Assembly: GCF_004210375.1 (NCBI RefSeq)
Contig: NC_134833.1
Coordinates: 144,824,127 to 144,888,126 of the forward strand
Length of the DNA stretch: 64,000 nucleotides
Reading direction: 5' to 3'
Source of the DNA: Tachypleus tridentatus
Lineage: Eukaryota > Arthropoda > Merostomata > Xiphosura > Limulidae
This document shows positions 15,401 through 24,400 of this stretch, one piece after another; within the stretch, counting starts at the first letter, position 1, and the number at the start of each line of letters is the position of its first letter. The translations under genes were made by a program, and so were the position numbers. Below the pieces are notes generated by a model, which was given only the letters and a program-made list of their open reading frames with translations, made no database searches and was not told where the DNA came from.

Positions 15401-18400
15401 AAGTTGCTCAACACAAAATACATTTTGATGACATATTATAAGACGTTCCAGACCGTATCAGCTAGGCCCGGCGTGTCCAAGTGGTTAAGGCACTCGACTC
15501 GTAATGTGAGGGTCGCGGGTTCAAATCCCCGTCGCACGAAACATGCTCGCCTTTTCAGCCGTGGTGGCGTTATAATGTTACGGTCAATCCCACTATTCGT
15601 TGGCCCAAGACTTAGCTGTTGGTGGTGATGACGAGCTGCCTTCCTTCTGGTCTTACACTGCTAAATTAGTATCTACCGTTGAATTACTTTTTAAAAACAC
15701 AGGATTTCTTCTGAGTATAAAATCTGTTTTCTAAATGTCACATGCATTTCTGAAAAACAACTGGTGTTCAGGACACGAGTTATTAAAACTTCCTGTCATA
15801 TTTGGGATTTATTTTACCCGACGCTTGCTTCAACAACGTTATGTTGCGCTTAAATATATCTTTCAGTTTATTAATATTATTCTTTATATTAATTTGTATT
15901 CAATATATAAAAGCTTTGCATTAAAACAAAATATTAATAACTCAGAAGCTGTTTCATTTTGTTTGATGCTGCATTCGATCAGTATGACCAGACACATAAT
16001 AAGACGGTTAAAGACATGACCGTTGTCTAAACAAGTAGAAGCGATTTTTTTTTTCAAAGTGATTATTTGTTTCAGAAGATAAAAGTTTCATTGACTTCAT
16101 TTTGTAAGTTGGTCAAAAAAAAAAGTAGGCCTTGAAACCTGTTTTGACTAGAATTTCGAGTTTGAGTCGTCAAAATGGATTGGTCGAACCTGTGTGCCAA
16201 ATGCCTTTAAAAAGACTCTTTAGAAAAACAAAACAAAAAAAAACGGCTCTATATAGCGAACAGATCTTATCATGAGCTAAATGAAAACAGCATGGCCCTT
16301 CTGCTGCTCCATACTAAAACGAATCTAAACTGAAACTTAAAACATTTCTTACTTGGCCCAGCTTTCTGTTATCACCGCGATAGACGGTACAGACTCGGGG
16401 AGCACTGGGAAGTGCTGAAAGGTTCCGTGAGGAGCCAGTGCCTGTGTCGCGAAGATAACAAGGGAAACTCCAAAGTGGAATGTGTGGGAGGCTGCCAACC
16501 AATTCCAGAGAAGTTCAAGCAGCCCAATCCACAGTGTCCCCGTCCAGTGCTGGTTACTCCTGACGACCCTCTAATATGCCCTTATATTGTCTGTAACAAC
16601 ACGGACTCAGGTAAACTGAAAACAAAATCAAAAGGTTGTCTCTGAGTGTAATCTATTATGTCACGTGCATTCTGTTCAGTAAGGGCTAATCGCAGGCTGA
16701 TCGACAAAGACACCCAAATCGGTGTTAGTTAAATATACAATATATTCTTTAAGGAAGATAGGACTATTGCTCCTCATCAAAAGCAAGACCCGAATTTCAG
16801 TTCATATCAGGATAAGTTATCTTTATCCTTCAGATTTGTGTCTACCTTTATCCTAAAGCAATGTACAAATGCCTGGTTACACTTATACACGTCCTTAGTA
16901 GTCGGTGAGAGATCAGATAACGTTTGCAAGGTGCTTATTAGCTGAGCAGGTATTAGATAACTTTTGTTATAAGTATTTACTAGCTGAATATGTAATGTTT
17001 ATACAGGCACTAACCACGTACCAGGTACCTGATATTGCTTGTATAGGGCCTCGCCAGTTGATCAGGTACCTGGACACACTTGTATATGGCCTTACTATTT
17101 TGTCTTTTATCTGTTAATACAACTACAGGATTTGGTTAGGTATCAGATAACACACGTACACGAGCTTGTTAGTTGGTTAGGTATTTAATAATACCTATAT
17201 ATGGATTTGGTATTTGGTTAAATATTCTACAATGTTTGTACAGGTGTTTTAACTTTTTGGTTGGACATCACGTCTTGCAGTTACGTAATCTTAATACTTA
17301 ATTAAGTAACAGAAACGTTGGTCAGATATCTGGTAACTTTTAAACAAGGATTACTAGTTGGTCAGGTATCTCGTAATGTTTACACATGGATTAGTTGTTG
17401 GTCATGTAGCGGATAATGTTTGCACATGAATTACTAATTGGTCGAGTATCTGGTAACTTTTACACATGTATTAGTCGTCGGTCAGGTATCTGGTAACGCT
17501 CTATAATATTTGTGATTATAAAATCGAATATATTCTTTTTTTACATATTAGTTCCTTTTACGAATTATTTTACAAAATTAAATTTGATTTTGTAATATTT
17601 AGGGTAAATAAAGGTGATTGATGTTATTTTAGCGTTGGATAAAGTGTTCAATAACGTGATTGATGTTATTTTAGCGTTGGATAAAGTGTTCAATAACGTG
17701 ATTGATGTTATTTTAGCGTTGGATAAAGTGTTCAATAACGTGATTGATGTTATTTTAGCGTTGGATAAAGTGTTCAATAACGTGATTGATGTTATTTTAG
17801 TGTTGAATAAGTGTTCAATAACGTGATTGATGTTATTTTAGTGTTGAATAAAGTGTTCAATAACGTGATCTGTGTTCCACTAGGAAAGGAACTTCAAAAC
17901 GTGAATATCATGGCTGTGAATGCCACAACAACCAGAGTAAGATTCACCCTCCCTTCCCTCCTTGTGGGGCTCGTGGGGCACGCCGAACTACACTTCACCA
18001 CCGACCCATCCATCCCAGAATCGGAGTGGAAAGTACAGAAGTTTGCTCGTCCTAACCGTTTGTTTGATACTTCGAATATCGAATATTACATGAGTGGTTT
18101 AGAACCAGAAACAATGTACTTCTTTCAAGTCCACATAAAGATCGATGCCCTTCAGAGTGGACCGAAGAGCGAAATTTTCAAGGTCGTTCTTCCAGCAAGT
18201 AAGCTGCAGTTGTAGTTTCTCCGTTGGAAATAGTAAACGTTAGCTTGTCCAAAATGTTTAGTTCTTGTGGCTAGTTCAGAGTTTTCGAGAGAAAATGGCA
18301 TTACCCGAAACCGGTTTCACTCGGAGAAGAGCGCTAGAAAAACTTAAAACGAAACGGAGCATTTTAAAAAATTTCGTTCATTGCAAATTAGCAAATTTAC

Positions 18401-21400
18401 CAAAAAAATGCTTTGTTAATAGATCTCGTGTTATCTGTTGTTGCTTGATCTAACACGAAGAAAAGTGTTAGTTAAACCTAAATTAAATAACAGGTTGAAC
18501 AACCGCCAGGTTTTTATATATTTTTATTTAAACAAAAGGTAAGTTCGAAACGTCATCCTTCTGTAAATAAAAATATTAAACTGACGATTGTTCAACCTTA
18601 TTTGTAATTTTCATCTTGTTATCACTTATCGAGTTTTAATTGTATTTATTTATTAGTTATACCTAACCTAGTTTTGGCGCTTAGTTTTTCTTGATTTCCT
18701 ATCTGCAACGTTGATTCATAAAACCAGTATAATCCATAATATCACATCATATTCTGTATTCTACAGATTATTTTATTGTTGTTACTTAAGCCTTATGAAC
18801 AGGTACATTTTTCGGGTTGTTGTTGTTTTTTTGTGAAAAAATAATTAACTTCATAACCATGAAATTATATAGTAATAGTTTTTGAAGTCGTGACCTTACT
18901 TGCACAGATGTACATGATAACTAAGCCTTGTGCCAAAGTATTAGCAGTTATTCCTGTTGTCTGTAACTGCTACATCAAGAGTCACTTGTTACATGTAATT
19001 GTATTAAGGTATTACGGTATCTTATAAATCGTAATAAACTTACTTTATTACTGACTCGATTAGTGACGACAACGACTTCCACCACAACAAGCACGACTTT
19101 ACCTCCGATGATCATGTTGGACGCAAGACTAGTATCAGAGGGTATCGACTACAACACAGTGCGTGTTATGTGGAGGGACTTCGAACCCCAAGAGAAGCGT
19201 TTTATAGATGGAATTCGACTGAAGTATAAATTGGTCAATGAAGGTGAAGACCGTTGGAAAACAACTCCCATCATTCATCGGGATGTGACGTCATACACCA
19301 TCAGAAACCTAATGCCGGGTGTCGCTTATATTGTAGACATCGAATTTATGACTCCAGGGGACATTCTCACGCATCTCGTCTCAACCAAACCGGTGGAGAT
19401 AAAAACGATACCAAAACCCAAAGGTGATTGTTATCACAAAATAGAATTACGGAATAATGAAAACAAGTCGGTCGCTTTAACATTATGAATTATTACTGTC
19501 AAGATTTCTGTGATTTGCGAAATAAAGAAAAGTTTTCTAGTACATTCTAAAAATTTGGCGATTGTCCAACCGATAATTTAATTTTGATATTTTCGTCACT
19601 TATCGAGTTTTAAAACTCGAGATTTTCGCGACTTAAGAAATAGTGATGCACATCAAAGCTTCTATAAAGCTTGAATATTTTAAGTATCATCTAAGTCTAA
19701 TCAAAAAGATATTTTACTTCCTTACTCAATGGCAAATGCTCTTAAAATACACTTCCTAAATACACGCAGATTATTTATGTACTTAAATGAGAACTCAGTT
19801 TAATAAAATTGCCCACGATTGTGTCAGATCGTAACATTTCCACACTGTCCTGTAACGCTAAATTATTAGCAGTTCCTTGTTACGAGTTTGCACTTTTATG
19901 CAATAGCTCTTTGATGTACTAGTTTGGTAAGCCTTGTTACACCCATATCTACCAGCGTAGGAACACTTGATTGTTTTTACACTACTCTCAAATGGAAAGT
20001 AAAACGTAAAACCCTCTTTGTGTCCAAGTTGTTTGTAATTAAGTGCAAAGCTACACAAAGAGCTATCTTTGCTCTTCTCAGTACGGGTACCGAAACCCGT
20101 TTTTAGCAGACACACCGCTGTGCAACTGTGGAGTTAATGTCTATTTAAACTGCTCACAACTTATTATCTGAATTGATACTAATGTGACGTGTGAGAGCCG
20201 GATCGTTCTTACCCGGTCTACATTAGATTAAATAATTCATCCTTACTTCAGTTATATTAGATTAACATATAATCAACTTTGTTTATCATCCGTGTTACCT
20301 CCCTAAACGATTTGTTGTTTCAAAATTTGCTAAACTGATATTAACTTTCTTATTTCCATACAGTAGTTTACACTGATTGGAATTTATTAGTACTTACTAG
20401 AGATATATTACCTTATTTATTGTTACTTACTAGAGATGTATTACCTTATTTATTGCTACTTACTAGAGATGTATTACCTTATTTATTGTTACTTACTAGA
20501 GATGTATTACCTTATTTCTTATTTGGAGATGATTTAGATAAAAATGATAACTTTTTATTTACGTACTCTAGTTCAAACCATAGCAGTTATTTTACGAAAC
20601 CGATAACACAAATAGCACTTCGATTAGTGCTGTATTTCGTATCTCAACCATTTTAATAAATCCTGATACTGGACGAAAGGCCTCGTTGTTAGTAAATGAG
20701 ACAGATTTAGCGAGATTGACATATTGTTAGTTTCCCGAACTGCTTGTGGTTGTTAAAAAAATTAATAAAGAATATCACTGTTATTTTTATCACAATATGA
20801 ACTTTCTTTTGATATATTTTAATCCACAAAATGGGAATAAGTAGTACTTTGGAATACAAATGAAAATGTTGTTATTGTTACAGCTAAGAAATAGCTTATA
20901 GTCCAATTTAGTTATTTATAAATAAACCTTTTTAGGCTGTTTGTAAAGCCATATATTAACAATTTTTTGAAGTATTTACAACTAGACTGGGATCCAGAAA
21001 ATTGTATTCGCGTGTATCTAACAGCATAACGCTTTAGTTTTCTCACATGTAACTTATTTTCCCCAACAGATATTTATGACTTCGAAGTGAAGCTGGACCA
21101 AGGAATTGTCGGGCCGTACTCCACATATTTTGTTCTTCAAGGTGTTCCAACCCCTATTAATAAATACGTTCACGTTGCTCGGGTGATGTACAATAGTGAC
21201 ACCAACTCGGATCAAGCCCAGATTTTCAAAGTACCAAAAACAACTAAAATTACCATTGAGAACCTAGAACCTGGAAAAAGGTGAGATTTCATCTGCATTG
21301 TTCCCGATATTTCAGATGGTGGCCTGGCATGGCCAGGTGGGTTAAGGCATTCGACTCGTAACCTGAGGGTCGCGGGTTCGAATCCCCATCTCACCAAACA

Positions 21401-24400
21401 TGCTCGCCCTTTCAGCCGTAGGGGCGTTATAATGTTTCGATCAATCCCACTGTTCGTTGGTAAAGGAGTAGCTCGAGAGTTGGCGTTGGGTGGTGATGAG
21501 TGGCTGCCTTCCCTCTAGTCTTCCCTCAAAATTAGGGACGGCTAGCGCAGATAGCCCTTGCGTAGCTTTGCGTAAAACTCTAAAAAAAAAGTTCAGATGG
21601 AAATACCTACAACAAAAACAAATTCATAAATAAGAATCTTTGTTTAATGTTTTCTAAATAAATATAACAAAGCACTGAAATACGTTTAAACAAACTTTTG
21701 TCCCATAATTTACAAATTATATAAAGGTTACTGAATATTTAATAATAACATAAAAAGAAAAAAACAATGACAAATTTATTCCTTGACTTAAGCCTAACGA
21801 AGTTATTGGTAATATAAAAACACACGAACTTAACAACGGAAAACTCGCGTTTTAGGCCTAAATGTTAACTGCAGGGTTTTACCACTAAAATTTGGATATT
21901 TATGCTTCAGAGGTTTAGAAGATGTAGTTCGACAGTTAGACCTTTTTGTTCACATAAATATGCATATCAAAATAAGATATGTATATATAAAAAATAGGGT
22001 TTCTGTTTAATTCATTTTCAACAAATAACCTCGTCCAAAATAGTTGCTTCATATAATAAGAATTTTGTTATATGTGTTAAAATATAAAAAGAGAGGAAAC
22101 AGAGAAAAGAGCCACTTTTGACTGTTAACCAAACTAAATGGCAGTCTTTAAAAATCCCTTACAAGTCGATATTTATTAGGGTCTTGTATTTTTCTAGGCG
22201 ATCGAACTGTAAAATTGCATGAATCAATAGGAAACATGGGTTTATGTTATAATCTGATGTATACTTTTATCCATGTAACATAAATAAGGTTTTCCTTTTC
22301 TTTTGTTAAGATAATTCAGAGAAGTTACAATTAATTTTGACAATTTTTTTTTTTACCGATTAGGTACAAGTTGTGGGTCGATCTTTATTTGACCAATGGG
22401 AAAACTGTATCAAGTGACGTCATTGACTTCATGACAAAGGCGGGAGCTCCTAAACCACCGACTTTAGTCAAAAATGGAAAAAAAGACGGTAAGACCATAA
22501 TAACATATTTTTCATACTGTCAAGTGTTTAGTTGCTGTTATAAAAATACATATAAATACACGTATATATCTTTGTTTAAACTTGAACGTCAATAAATTAA
22601 TTTTCTACAATCTCTTGTTTTCATATTTTCTACTGCATGAAAATATTCAAGTTGATTACGTCACAAGTAGAAATGCAATTCATTAGTTAATACAGTAAAT
22701 TCAATTACATCCAAATCAATAAACAGCTTTATTGTACTAGCAAAAACTTAAGTTGTGTTATGTATAATTTTTCAATAATAGAAAATATGACTTCCTTATT
22801 TCAAACTTGCCCAATTCAATAGAAACTGTTCAAAAATAGTCTCATAAACGAATTTCGGTAATTTTTAATCAAAAATATATTTGTGGCCCAGTTGAATGGA
22901 GTTTAGAAACTTCGAAAAAGTAGGTCGATTCACTGTATTTGATTTCAGTTCCTTTTGAAACACTTACAAACTAGTAAAATGTGACAATGACGTGAAATCG
23001 TAAGTTGTATAAAGAATGTTCTAATGTATGTTTATTATTTGCATTTAGTGAAAGAAGCAGAGGCCCTCCAGGGAACATCTGATGATAGTAATACCAAGAA
23101 GGCCTACTATGTGGCCCTGATAATCGTGGCTATTGTTGCAGCTGTGGCTGGTCTGGGCTTTATTGTTTTGTTGATTATTCTTATGAAGAAACAGTCGAGT
23201 GCTAAAGCTCCAATTACGCGTGCGCCCTCTGAATCAGCTTATGACAATCCTACTTATAAGGCAAGTTATTATTTTTGACAAATACCTTCTTCCCACAAAA
23301 AAACCTGCAATAACCAATTCGTTTAAACACACTTTTTAATTCAGCATAATCAAAATAATATTATAAATAAATAAACTTTATTTTTAACCAGTAGTTATTT
23401 CGTGTTAAATGTTATGAAATATTTTTTTGAATTTTTTAACATCTACTTTATTTCACCTTTTTATACAATTTCCCTCTAATGTATTCTAGATACAACGTGG
23501 TACGTAACAACTGAATGTATTATATTAAAATATTGTCTATATGTGATCACTGTAAGTTGTATGCGGTTGACTGAAATTCAGTGACTGAAGAAACATGTTT
23601 GTCATTTCAGACGTTGGGGCATTATAATGTTACGATCAGTCCCACTATACGTTGGTAAAATTGTAACCCAAGAGTTGGCGGTGGGTAGTATTTCAGTGCT
23701 GAATTATGCGCTGCTAGCTCAGATACCCCTGTTGTAGATTTGAGCTAAGTTCAAAGCAACACAAACCAGTAACTGAAAGAATTGCGATTTCTTACTTCAG
23801 TGGAAATTGGTTCAGTATTTTGCCAATAGGGTGCATCATCAGTAAGTAGCTGAGAGCTCCGATAAAGCGCAAGTTACAGTATTTTAAAGCTTTTAACTTC
23901 TAACACAAAGAGGTAATTGTCAAAGTTGTTTCATATTATTTTTTAAGAGTAACGTAACAGTGATAAACAGTCTAAATTTAAAAGTAAAGTACGACCATTA
24001 ATTATTACTTATATGTTGATAAACTGCCCGTAGCTTAACTTTTGAGAATTCACTTTTCGCGTCTCGTTGTCTCAAAAACACTTTCGACACATTGGGGTAA
24101 TTAGTGCTCTATAAAAACGATTGTCAAACCCCATTAGTAGATCACACGAGATCTGACGATGGATGCTATTTTTCCTAATCAAGTGTATTTAGGTCCTTTA
24201 AATGGACGTGAGATGAGATTACCTGCCAAATCTAGAATTTAAAACTAGGGCCAGCTATGCGCAGATAGCTTTTGTGTCAGTTTGCGCAAACTACTGTAAT
24301 AAACCAATAAAATAAAAGCTTACTGGAGGTTTTCTACAAGAAGTGTGATGAGTACATCAGTGGTCTGTACACTTATTTATTTTGCAAAATATTTGTCTTA

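Larger units (their letters stand above)
13021..16361 (+). other. largest sas intron in window
   Basis: 3.3 kb. It contains a candidate truncating mini-exon at 13939-14000 and a truncated SINE at 15465-15668. The rest shows no feature I can name. Confidence 0.7.
19424..21069 (+). other. sas intron between FN3-3 and FN3-4
   Basis: Contains a dispersed repeat at about 19,545-19,615, a SINE monomer relic at 20,030-20,130 and a 33-bp tandem repeat at 20,391-20,522. The rest is unremarkable. Confidence 0.6.

Noticed and set aside
17565..17826. ORFs of repeated 14-residue units on both strands
   Set aside because: Product of the 42-bp minisatellite. Only possible read-through into the FN3-2 exon is of interest and is reported separately.
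23264..23278. GT at 23,265 (AAGTTATT) as donor of the last sas intron
   Set aside because: Poor consensus and wrong phase for the 25,506 exon. The GC donor fits both consensus and phase.
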